Position numbers and translations under genes: made by a program
The notes under the pieces: model-generated
The model's input: only the letters and a program-made list of their open reading frames with translations
The model's database searches: none
Told to the model about the DNA's origin: nothing
DNA from: Holothuria scabra
Taxonomy: Eukaryota; Echinodermata; Holothuroidea; Aspidochirotida; Holothuriidae
NCBI GenBank assembly: GCA_037179385.1
Contig: CM074193.1
Span: 39,154,846 to 39,218,845, forward strand
Length of the DNA stretch: 64,000 bases
Direction: 5' to 3'
Part shown: one piece after another, positions 1-10,575 of the stretch
How the letters are laid out: every line of letters begins with the position of its first letter
How positions within the stretch are numbered: the stretch's first letter is position 1

Positions 1-860
1 CGACCTTCACTGCGGGGCGAACTGACAAGGGGGCGAAACGACCGGTAACCTAATAATAACCCAATGACAACGTATCTGCCCCAGACTGCCTGAAGCTACG
101 TAGGCTAACACCAACTTAACCGTTAACGTTGGGCCTAACGTTAAAGCTGTGTTACAACCTCACTTGTAATACCGTAACGTTAGGCTATGATATGTTACGC
201 ATAATACAAAAAGATGAGCGTACTGTGCCCTTCTTCAGGAGCATTTCTTTGACCATGGCATCCATCGCCCTTTCTCTCTCTTCATGAAGACTTCTCTGCT
301 GCTCGAGAAGAGTTTCCAATGCCATTTTTAAGTCCGTTTAACGTTAAGTCCGTTTCCACCGGCGAATTGTCTCAGTGTCTCGAGACACCTGGCCGCTTAC
401 CGAGTTCCAGTAGTTGCATACAGTATAGTCGCTGTAGCATTACCGTGGCCCTACAGCAGGCGGGCATATATTACATGTGCATATACTCTGGCAGGATGAC
501 CCTGACCATTTCGTGCTTTCGATTCGTCCGCTTTCTTTACAGGGAACGCGAAAAATGCCAGCTAATGTGAAAGTATAGTTGATAAGAGGGAGAACGCTCA
601 ATATTTTAGCACAAATGAATGTCCTGCTTGGCATGAGTCCCCCTGTAGGCAGGGGGTAGTGGAATACGTCCACGGTATTCTCCGCCTGTCGAGGTGACTA
701 AACGGGAGGACTTGAACAGTATTTGAATAGCATGACACTTAATACGTTCGTGTTGGTATTTCGTTAAATCTTATCTAACTAACCTACTTGGCACGAGTAA
801 TCCTTGAAGCAATAGAAAGAAATTAATTCAAAAAGACAATTAATACCTGCCATCTAACTT
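1..860. other. Stretch with no recognisable feature
   Basis: Short open frames overlap here on both strands, but none has a domain, codon pattern or splice context I recognise. Confidence 0.4.
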
Positions 861-1305
861 GCATAAATGATGCTAATTAGCCCCATTGTACCATTATTTT
901 TCTAGTTCTAATCATTTATGATTAGCATAAATGATGCTAGTTAGCCCCATTGTACCATTATTTTTCTGGTTCTAATCATTTATGCACAGGAAAATTGTGT
1001 CAGTATTTATAGTCGAAGTAGGCCATATTCATGGTCCTGAACTCATGATTTTGGGATAATATTTACGACAAGCAGCCATTTTTTGTTCTTCAATTTGCAT
1101 AAATTATGCTAATTAGACGAAGTGGGTCGTTACTAACTTACTCCTAACTATTATGTACTGAGAAAATGTGCGATTAGTGTGCAATTGGTGGAAATTGGCC
1201 ATATTAAGAGCACTGAACTTATTGCTGGGACAATATATTTACAATATGCTGCAATTTTCTAATTTGCATAAATTATGCTAATAAGCCCCAGTGGACCACT
1301 AATCT
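861..1305. repeat. Degenerate repeat with hairpin units (gcataaatgatgct)
   Basis: Two adjacent 64-bp units start at 861 and 925 with gcataaatgatgct and end with aatcatttatg, so each unit is itself an inverted repeat. More diverged copies of the head (gcataaattatgctaat) follow near 1098 and 1265, each before a cc(c)ag/cattg(t/g)acca segment. This is a tandem or nested non-coding repeat with no coding capacity. Confidence 0.7.
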
Positions 1306-1989
1306 CTTACTTAAAACTTTTTTCTTGTTCAATAAAAATATGAAGTTAGTGTGCAATTTTATACCACACATATATACAGACTCAGGGATTCCGCCAGAAA
1401 CACAAAAAGGGGGAATTATTACTCCTAAAGCCCAAGTCGAAAAAGATGCTGTACTAGGAGGGAAAAAGCTTGCTTCAAGGCCCTGTACGGTGCAAGTTGA
1501 TGAGTTTTAAATGTCATATATTTTCTTATGTAAGTTATAACATCTTTGCAAAGCGTCTTTTTAAATAAACAACTAAGACACAGACATTTTTTAATTTTTG
1601 TGGAAAGAAAAGGGTTTACCCACCTTCTTCTGGAAAGGAGGGGGGAAATCCCCTTATTTCCCCGGCTGCGGCGGCAACACTGATAGTCAGAAGTTATATG
1701 AGAGGCCAACCAGTACAAACCTTTTGTGACGATACATCAAAAAACCTAGAGGTACTAACCAGCCTGTAGACACTACCTACATACTGCAGTGTAAGACACA
1801 GATCAAGCCTACAATATGGCCAGTGGACGCATTTATCTTCAATGATGCAAATTACCGGAACCATAGTTGTATGGCGAAATTCCAGGATTAATGCGGGGAA
1901 CAAAGTGTACATGGGAGAACAATGTTCAGGTACCCTAGGCTACTGTAGACTATGCCATATTCCTAAAAGATGATCGAGTCAACATTTTC

Positions 1990-2240
1990 ACACAAGCACA
2001 CCAGGCACAGGCACGCCCCTTTTTCGATAACTATTGATCTTATTTTTTCAGAAATGGAGAATATGCAACCAGAAGCTGTTTAATTTAGCACATCTGCAAT
2101 TCAAATTTTCTTGGGGAGGACCTATCCCTCCCTTCCGTGGCTTCCTGCCAGATTTGGTGCTCGTTCGTCGTCCTCTCGTGTGGATGTACGCCCCCCCCCC
2201 CCCTCCTTTCTCCAAATCCTGGATTTGCAACTGCTTTAGG
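1990..2240 (+). repeat. Dispersed repeat with internal poly-C run, copy 1
   Basis: Shares ordered blocks with 10380-10575: a cga(t/c)tact/aactattgat start, aaatgga-aatatgc, a gctcgttcgtcg-like block, a gtgtggatgtac or gtgtgtgtac block before the poly-C run, and ttctc-aaatcc afterwards. The alignment is by eye and gapped. Confidence 0.45.
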
Positions 2241-2352
2241 CTATTGCAAAACCCTCCGTCCTAGGCTTCCAAGGCTATGTAGATGTGTTTGTACCTGTGT
2301 GGATCTATATAGAGGAATAACAATTCCTTGTTGGTGACTGTCAGCCAAAAAG

Positions 2353-2440
2353 GCCTGGAAAAAAGTCCGTGGCCGTCGGGACTTGAACCAAAAGGTTGTA
2401 AACTGGGCCGTAAAACTTGACTGATCTAGTTGACTAACTG
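2353..2440 (+). repeat. SINE-like repeat, partial copy
   Basis: It carries the family core: ggaaaa, gtccgtggccg, gacttgaacca, ggttg-aaactgggccgtaa, then ctagttgactaactgtaac. The family is recognised by comparison with copies at 12676, 15805, 18218, 30828, 42562 and 61120. The aact-rich end matches the tail of the 61120 copy. Confidence 0.65.
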
Positions 2441-4672
2441 TAACCAATGCTGGCATTATAGTGTGAAATAGGTCCACCTGATGACCTTTCGGAAGACATG
2501 TCGAGGGCAAATAACGATTTTTAGGGGGAGGCTGTAAATTGTGGATTTGTGTGTTGAAATCTGTCGCACGATCATCGGATTTGACAGGCAAGTGCGGCAG
2601 TGGACTAAATTGAACCCTTTCAGATCAACACGACACAACGACACACGACACAACGATGTCATGAAAAGCGATACTTAATCAGAGACTTGAAGGAACAGAG
2701 GGTGCAAAGGAGGAGACCCCCGAGGACATGCTCGATCCCATCAAGACTGGGAGTGGCTAATTAGCTACTTAGCGCAATGCTGCATGATGAGGAGTGTGCT
2801 GTCGTGCCTCATAGTCGCATAGCACATGTAGGCCTATACTGTAATCTAATAAAACATTGTGAGACATTTCTATCTAGTACAGGTGCAGTATTCAGTATTG
2901 TAGACGTCTAGCTTCTTTGGGAAGTATTGAATTACCATAGGCCTACAAGCGTCAGCAAATCTTGATATCAGTGGACTGGGCAGCAAAAGGGTCTCAGTTG
3001 GCTAACAATGCCAAGGGCCCGGACCCAGCAACATGCGACCAGGTTGCAACCTCACTTGAAAATCTGATACGATAGAAGGCACCGTAGTCGTACATTAAAA
3101 AGAAATAAAGAGGTACAAGATAATTATTATTTATTGTATTCCTTTTTGGCAATTAAATAAAACAAAAAATAAATTTCGTCACGTCGACAGTATATATACA
3201 AGAGATTAAATAGAAAAGAGGCCAGTGCATAATCACCGTCTTGGGGTTGTGGGTAGGCACGATTCTACGAGGGGGGGGGGGCTTTGGGGACTCAAGAGCC
3301 CCAAAAAGTTTGCTCGGTTATTAAGCACCCCCCCCCCCCCCCCCACTGTCCGAGGTTGTGCATGCGTAAATCGCCAAAATTACCAAAAAGATATATTTCA
3401 TGATGCTCCATTCTCCAACCAAGTTATTTTCCTCAGTTCATCTCTCTATACACGGGTTACCATGAGGTGTCTTTTGAACGAAAAAATAGACAATTGTAAT
3501 GTTTTTGGAGAAGTTTTTTTCCAAATTACCTAATTTTTGCACTTTTGTCACTTAAGTCTTCAGCCCTTCATTCTTTTATTGTTTAGTACTCTGCCTTGAA
3601 CGCTTCAGATTTTCCAACTCAGTGGGTGCTACAACTGTTCTAGAGCAAGAATTCGGACGGTATTGATAGCAATTACGACGGTTTGCACTACACACTTCTG
3701 TTTCATTGACGTGAGGTGAACGCCGAGTTCACATGCACCTCTTCCCCATCTACTCCCCCCCTCCTCCCAAGGCGTTTAAGCCATATCCCTGTAGAAGTAG
3801 GATGAAGTGGAATTCCGAAAAGAATCAATTTCAGCCATGTTCTCTCAAGGTTATCAAGCTACAGAATTTTCTTCTTTTTTTTTAAAAAAAAATTAACAGC
3901 ATCATCACCATCCTGTCATTGGTGCATGCACGAGCCTACAATGGTCGTCATGAGTGTTGAAATATGATATCAAGGAAATTTTCCAGGCGATCCTTTCTCC
4001 AAAAGTAAAAATTTCCCAAGAGGAGGATGTCCCCTCGATCCCCTGGCCTCTCCCAAGGACAGCGATCTATCGATCAATCATCGCAAACCTCCATTTAAAC
4101 TTCAGCATACACTTGTGGCAGGGTCAGGCCAGGTGCGACGGAATAGACGCATGTAAGACCATGGTCCCTTTGTAAGTTCTGTAGCTTAAGTCCTCCTGGA
4201 TCAGGTAATCTTTGCCAATATCGATGTAGCAACAACCAACATCCACTCAATCTCTCGTAGATGCCGAAATCTCGTCTTACATGAAGGAAACTGTACCTTG
4301 TCTTCCAATATAGCCAAATCGGAGATGAATTTCACTACATTTCTGGGTGCCCCTTCTTTTCAAACGAACGCAATATTTACTTGAAAACATATTTTAGAAC
4401 CAGGACCAGCACCTTTAAAAAATGGAGCTCCTTTTATAATCTAAAAATAAGGTAGTCCATAGAAATCTAAGTTATTTCTGTTCTAGATATAATTAAAGAA
4501 AAGTTCCGTTAGTTATTACAACTTAATTGCTTATTTACTTTATGATCCGTATAAAAAATGGCGCCATTATTTTTGTCGCTTAAAAGTTCACATTTTTTAT
4601 GTCTTTTGTTTTCTTTTTTCCTTTTCGCTTGTTTGATCTTTTTCTTATACTTAGGTTGTTGCTTTTGTGCTA

Positions 4673-4877
<205 letters not shown>

Positions 4878-5098
4878 CCGTAATAGTAAAAATTAATTAG
4901 TAATGTCAACCAGGCAATGGTAAAGTGCCCAACCCTGTGAAGGGAGCTGTAATATTGAAAAGGTTGCAATAAGTTCTTACAACATAGCTTTACAGAACTG
5001 TTTCGTAAGGGCCAATAATGTAGGTCCTCACTCCTCAGAAGCCTGAAGTAGAATGATGTCAATAACGTTAAATACGTATATATATATATATATATATA

Positions 5099-5117
5099 TT
5101 CCAGCTTTACCAATTTG

Positions 5118-5202
<85 letters not shown>

Positions 5203-5224
5203 AATCAAATTGGTAAAGCTGGAA
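5099..5224. repeat. AT-rich palindrome with an (AT)n centre
   Basis: The left arm begins ttccagctttaccaatttga (5099) and the right arm ends tcaaattggtaaagctggaa (5224). The arms are exact reverse complements and flank about 80 bp of (AT)n. A shorter (AT)n run lies just left of it at 5078-5098. Confidence 0.95.
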
Positions 5225-5253
5225 AATCTGGCTGAGGTGAAAAAACGAACGTT

Positions 5254-5326
5254 GACTCCACCGGGATTCGAACTCGGGACCTCCCGCTTTCTAGTGCGGA
5301 CGCTCTAACCACTGAGCCATGAAGCC
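5254..5326 (-). tRNA. tRNA-like sequence, isotype unclear
   Basis: On the minus strand it reads GGCTTCATGGCTCAGTGG at the start and GTTCGAATCCCGG near the end. The acceptor arms GGCTTCA/TGGAGTC pair with wobbles, and the D stem GCTC/GAGC is perfect. The anticodon stem TCCGC/GCGGG closes an 8-base loop ACTAGAAA, one base too long. Depending on register the anticodon could read AGA or TAG. Internal A and B boxes match the Pol III consensus, and a T run follows within about 10 bases. It may be a tRNA pseudogene or the head of a SINE. It sits beside the AT-rich palindrome at 5099-5224. Confidence 0.55.
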
Positions 5327-5531
5327 AAGTTGGTTTGGCCTTTGTTCAAATGACAGATGAAGCAACTCGCAATTCACCTCCTGAGCAGGCGCCTAATTTT
5401 TTGGAACAGCACTAGTTCTCGTTTGACGCAAGCCCAACCAGAGATCAAAGTTGATGCTATCCAGCTGAACACAATTGTTTATTCGCCAGCGGATATGTAT
5501 ATATATATTGTTTCGGGACCCTCCTCTAAAA

Positions 5532-5637
<106 letters not shown>

Positions 5638-5822
5638 TAAACATGACGGAGAAACTGTAAAACAACGGTGCTACAGAATTGAAAGGCGCTGGATCTCCGA
5701 GGAGATACAAATAGCGGAAGGCTAGAATTTAGATAAATTAAACAGCCAAAAGGTTTGAAGTAGAGCTCTCGAGGAATACTACCTCTTTGTCAATACTTGG
5801 TCAGAGAATGACAAGAAGTGAG

Positions 5823-5825
<3 letters not shown>

Positions 5826-5863
<38 letters not shown>
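5826..5863. repeat. (AT)n microsatellite
   Basis: A short AT run just outside the 3' side of the minus-strand PLE remnant. Confidence 0.97.
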
Positions 5864-5868
<5 letters not shown>

Positions 5869-5956
5869 TAGTGAGTTCCACGTATGCTCCATATCGACAA
5901 GAAAACCAAAAAATGATAAAAACGACGGTGTTCAGAGCACAATAGTCTGTATTTGA

Positions 5957-5996
5957 AACGAATATTTCGGACACTCCTGTGCCCTTCAACTGCGTT
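5957..5996 (-). ncRNA. Degenerate hammerhead-ribozyme-like motif (PLE 3' side)
   Basis: On the minus strand AACG is followed by CAGTTGA, a stem-loop GGGCACAGGAGTGTCC, then GAAATATT and CGTT. AACG/CGTT would form stem I, the hairpin is stem II, and GAA plus a very short helix III fit a minimal type I hammerhead. The core CTGATGA is changed at two positions, so activity is unlikely. It lies downstream of the GIY-YIG frame. Confidence 0.5.
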
Positions 5997-6905
5997 ATAA
6001 CAAATGTAGCTGAATTAAAACAAACAAAAGCTGTAGCACAAACCGCCAAACACGCAGAGATGAATTTATGCGCACAGTACGAACTCCTCTGAGAGAAAAG
6101 TCGCGGCGCGCAAGGAAGGTGAACTGTTGCTAAGGACTAACGGTTGCTAGCAAAGCTAAAACCACTGAGAACGCCCAAGTCTTTGTTAAGGCCCTGTTTG
6201 TGCGTATTTAGGGCTATAATCCACTTACTCTCCGCTCGGAGTCGCTGGTTTGTTGTAGTGAACCCCGAGCAGAGGAGTATACAACGCAGATGAGAGAGAT
6301 TATGCCCTAATCTGCAATAATGATTGGAGACGGGAAGGTTGACTATGTCGATCATGATTGACTTTTTGTGATTGTTAAATCTCAACCTAAACTTGGGGCC
6401 CGTCTGACCGACGTAGTTACCTTCCTCGCACGCAGTACAACATAAAAGGTATACAACATTAGGAGTATCACAATCAAGGGAAGGCGGTCGGATAGAAATA
6501 GTTGATCCAGGTGGAGTAAATGATCGATCTGTTATAATGAGCTGACATACTTGACATCTTGGCTTATCACATTTCTTATTACCGGTGCTTAAAGACTGAA
6601 CTAACTTAGGTGATGTAAGAAGAGTCTTTAAGTTAGGAGGCTGTCTCCTGGCTTTTAGAGGAGGGTCCCGAAACAAATGCGATATAGAACTTTGGTTTCG
6701 AAGCACATCAAAATCGTGACGAATTATATTGTGTAAGTTCTCGGTTTTAAGGGAATAATCGAGAACCAGGGGGATACGAGAACTGCTGGCTTTTGATTTA
6801 TACAAGAGTAGTTGGGATCTGGATCGGAATACCTCGATGCTCTTACAATACTCTCCTTAATTGTTAGAGCACTGTGGAAATGTGTAGGTCGAACTGAGGA
6901 AAACT

Positions 6906-6941
6906 CCACGACGTTTCGGGTATAAACCCTTCACCAGGTGG
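6906..6941 (-). ncRNA. Hammerhead-ribozyme-like motif (PLE 5' side)
   Basis: On the minus strand CCAC is followed by CTGGTGA, an A, the hairpin GGGTTTATACCC, GAAACGTC and GTGG. CCAC/GTGG pair as stem I, GGGT/ACCC as stem II, and GAAACGTC gives the GAA core and cleavage-site region with a minimal helix III. The catalytic core has one change (CTGATGA to CTGGTGA), which would be expected to harm cleavage. PLEs are known to carry minimal type I hammerheads in their terminal repeats, and position and strand fit the adjacent GIY-YIG remnant. Confidence 0.65.
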
Positions 6942-6945
6942 CAAA

Positions 6946-9761
6946 AACCAAACTGAACAACTAACAGTAACACTTGGACACGACAAACATCAAATCCGAA
7001 TCGATCGCTGTAAAAACAGAACCGGACAAAAGTGATAGTCAGGAAACATGAGTGCGAAGGATGAAACACAAATCAAAAAAAAGAAAATTAAAGAGCGTCC
7101 TGGATGAAAGAGTGCATGCAAAAATCGAACATGGTCGGAAAAAGGGGGAAAAAGTAGACAAAAACTAGGTCCGGGAAAGAAATAAGGCCTACATAGTAAA
7201 AAAAATAGCACGAACGGGTAAGTGTAAAAGGAGTAAAACTGGTTCAAAAAAGCGGTGAATATTACAAAAAGTCAATTCTAACGTTAAGGCCGTGTGGAGC
7301 GAGAGTACCTACAATCCTCGACAAAAATGCATGGGACAAACCCCGCTCCCCGTATCAATGTTGAAGTTTCAGGACGCCTTGGGCTGCCGCAACATTGAAT
7401 GAGGGAGTGAGGTGATGGTGTTCCGTTCATTGCTGGTTTTGCTTGTTTTGTCCTATCATTTTTGTCGAGGATTGTCGGAAGCCTGTACAAATGTATATGA
7501 AGAAGTTTTCGGTCTTGGGCAACGTAATGGCAGTTGGTGAATAAAATTTGTGCAGTCTGAAAGGATTGATTCGATGACAAATGACACGGCGTAAGCATTA
7601 CGAAAAAGCAATTGCGGCATGACAAGATTATAAAAGCGGCTTTTAAATATTTCACGGGGAAGAAATGTAACTTATTACGTATTATGGACTTCTGTCCATA
7701 TTCGGTCTTTCTAATTAGGACAGGGAAGTGATCAAAATAAGGTACCCATGGGTGGTTTAACGTCGTTAATTTTGTCATTAACCTATTCAGAAGACCCGTT
7801 CCCGCAGGGTACCGAAGGGGGAGGGGTCACTTTCAAGCGAGAAATATTTCCTGGGGAGGGGGAAGATCAAAACAACCTTCAGGGGAGGGGGAGAACAGAT
7901 ATTCCAAATGACTTACAGGACGAACGAGGCGTTTTAAATTTTTGAACCCGAACTGCTACAGAAAGCTCCGAAAGTAGGCTTTATAACGCTTAATTTATTC
8001 ATTATCCCGATGTAGAACTCGTCACTACTCCCTATTACTAAGAATATTTAATTAGCGCCACGGTTTACCATTGACCTCACCACGATTAACCATTGACCTC
8101 CACACTATTTCAATGACTGTCGAGGGTTAATCGTGCAAACAGAAGATCTCTCTATTTATAGGAAACTTTCATTGTGCAAAAATGGTTAACCGTTTCAATT
8201 TCGAGAAATCTTTACGTAAATTGTCACGTTCTAATTCACGTCCTAATTCTTACATATAATTTCGTCTTTAACTAGACTGTAGTTTGAATCATCATTTTAT
8301 GTTTATTTATGCGAAAAAAGAGAGAATTTTGTGGTTAACCGTTGGGTATATCGTGAAATATGTTACCTCCAACCCCTAACACAAAAAATAAGATGGAAAA
8401 AATTCTTTGTTTTTTCCCCATTACAGTACATGAAATTTTTAAAGTAAATTAAATCTCTCACCACCCAGAGTACTATTGCCCCCTCCCCCTAAGGTATATA
8501 AGGTATATTCTGTAGACAAAATTCATTGACTTCAAAATGTGCAGAAAAAAATTTCCTTTTTCTGGAGAAACTGTGGATAGCACAAAGCATTAAGAAGATA
8601 CTAATTTTCAAAGAAAATTTAATTTTTCTTCAAATGAGTGATATCGTAGTAAACGTGCGGTATTAAGTCACATTGTTTTCAATTAAATTGCTGTGGGATA
8701 TCGAGGAATATTTAGCAAGTGAACTTTGTTAGCTAGGTCCTACACTGTTAAAAATGTCATAAACATGTTGTTAAATTGTGTTGGATCTACAGAAAAAGAT
8801 ATTCAAACATTCCAATATAAAATTTCAAGAACAAATAGGAAATTTGATTATAGAGAAAACCAAAAGGGAGCTTGGGGAATGTGTCCACCTTACATAGCTA
8901 TCTGAGGTGTCGCGATTTTCAAAAAATTTTCGTAGACAGACATTTGGGCAATATGCAAACGTATAACAAGCCCTCTAACGTTGAGAAAACTCATATCACC
9001 GTTCTCAAGCCCACTTGACTATAACTTTTCTGCACTTAATTTCTCTTACTTATGTCACAATCTTTTGAAAACATAAAACCGAGGCGTGCTCTTTGTTTTT
9101 AATTTGGAGCAAAAAATAAACAATTAATGAAAGAACGAATCGGAGAATGCTTGAAACATGTCAAATATACATAGCATCATTTGCCATCATGTCTTTTTCA
9201 AAATAAAACGGGTTTTCAAAGAGAAGAAGACATCCCTCTTCCCCTTAGACCCCTCCCCCAGGACAGTAATTACTCAGACCGTCCTTTCCTACATGTTTTT
9301 CTTGTGACAGAACTTATGGCTAATCATATGAGACAGTAGGTGCAATAATTTACAAAAAAGAAACAGAAGATATAACGAGGATCCAATTTTGTGGCCACAG
9401 TCTGTTTTTTCTTTTTATTTGTCACAGTTATAAGATACAAACCTAAAAATGTAACTAGTCAAAGTTATTTTACTCCTGGAAAAATGTAACTAGTCAAAGT
9501 CGTGCAACATCTTTAAAAATTGTAGCTAGTAAAGTAAGTAACGTGGCGAAGTCACAGCTTTAGCCTAGCTACAGTGAAAAGAGTGATGGGGAGATAAAAA
9601 TAAAATAAGGTTGCATGACAATGTTTTCTCTTTTAGGCTCGTGTTTGCAGTAGCGAGCCATGAATTTTGGTCATAGGAGGCACGAATTGTTTGCAGAAGT
9701 GCGTTAAAGTGTACCTCGAGTCTAGAATTTACATAATATATGTTTCAAATGTTGCAAAGAC
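6946..9761. other. Gene-free stretch
   Basis: A 164-codon open frame on the minus strand (7778-7284) has no recognisable domain and is not called. Purine-rich runs and AT-rich sequence fill the rest. Confidence 0.4.
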
Positions 9762-10066
9762 TTAAAGGCAGTCATTCGTCACCCTAAACTACAGTTTCAA
9801 TATACATATATCAAAACTCTCAATTGGTACAGCTCTTTGATTGGCATCACATTCAAACAATGCATCATAGCTAAATTACACGGCATGGGCACTGAGAGTG
9901 TCTTGATTACACATTATGGACTTGTATGGCCACTGGGACAAGCCATAAAGCAATAAACTAGGATTGTGTCTGGATAAAGATGAGTTTTAGATAAATGTGG
10001 GAGGGGATAGAAGTAAGTAGGTTGGGAGAATTGGAACTGTTTGGGATGATGAAAATTTGCCTTTAA
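9762..10066. mobile_element. TTAA-flanked non-autonomous element, copy 1
   Basis: The element is bounded by TTAA at both ends, with terminal inverted repeats TTAAAGGCA and TGCCTTTAA. The same sequence recurs at 41576-41885 with few differences. TTAA duplications are typical of piggyBac-type transposons. The TIR is not a classic piggyBac one, so the superfamily is an inference. It has no coding capacity. Confidence 0.75.
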
Positions 10067-10379
10067 TCTTCCAACCCCCATGATTGCCAAAAGTTGTTCC
10101 ATTGCTGATATCTTCTCGGCGTCTTGGCCAAGATCATTTGTACTATCTCTTATTTTCATTTGGTCTAAACAAGAGCCATACAGTGACAAACCAATGAAGT
10201 ATGTTCTGATGGCCGTGAGGTTGGACAGTAAAAGTGTTGTCCTTTAGTGGACGTAACGTAGCCGCCATGGAACTTTAGAGAGGAGATATTAAGTGTTGAA
10301 ATTTATCCCCTTAAATCCAAATAGTCCTTTGTGCAACAGTGTGACATTCATGTTGTACAAAGGCGTGGATCCATACGGG

Positions 10380-10575
10380 GAGCATCCGGCGCACGTAACC
10401 CCTCTCCCTTTCGATTACTATTTTTTGACCAACGACTTTAATAGAAATGGATAATATGCTTCCAATTTCCTTAGGTGCCCCATGCACTCGGCGCTTTCTC
10501 GTCGGTCTTCGGTCGTGTGTGTACCCCCCCCCCCCTTCCCCTACCTACTTCTCGAAATCCAGGTTCCTGGTACAA
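10380..10575 (+). repeat. Dispersed repeat with internal poly-C run, copy 2
   Basis: Counterpart of the copy at 1990-2240. The blocks occur in the same order, with the poly-C run at the same place. Confidence 0.45.

Larger units (their letters stand above)
1306..4670. other. Gene-free stretch with poly-C/G repeats
   Basis: No exon was recognised. A repeat with an internal poly-C run lies at about 1990-2240 and resembles 10380-10575 (shared agaaatggagaatatgc-type start, ttggtgc, gtgtg then poly-C, then tctc-aaatcc). A SINE-like copy lies at 2353-2440. Poly-G and poly-C runs at 3270-3345 face each other. Confidence 0.5.
5942..6945 (-). mobile_element. Penelope-like element remnant with GIY-YIG endonuclease
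   Basis: The minus-strand frame 6805-6137 (222 codons) encodes the C-terminal part of a PLE protein. It has a linker with RIPLVLDYSLK, a Cys cluster CDKPRCQVC, then a GIY-YIG nuclease: VVYLLCC, NYVGQT, RLRFNNHKKS, and the downstream EsKWI and THKQGLN conserved blocks. In PLEs this nuclease nicks target DNA during retrotransposition beside a telomerase-like reverse transcriptase, which is missing here. The copy is 5'-truncated. Hammerhead-like motifs flank the coding piece on the same strand at 6906-6941 and 5957-5996, as expected for the LTR-like ends of PLEs. It is not active on its own. Confidence 0.85.

Noticed and set aside
7284..7778. 164-codon open frame on the minus strand
   Set aside because: No recognisable motif, no homologous copy in the window and no splice or promoter context; it may be chance or part of an unknown repeat.
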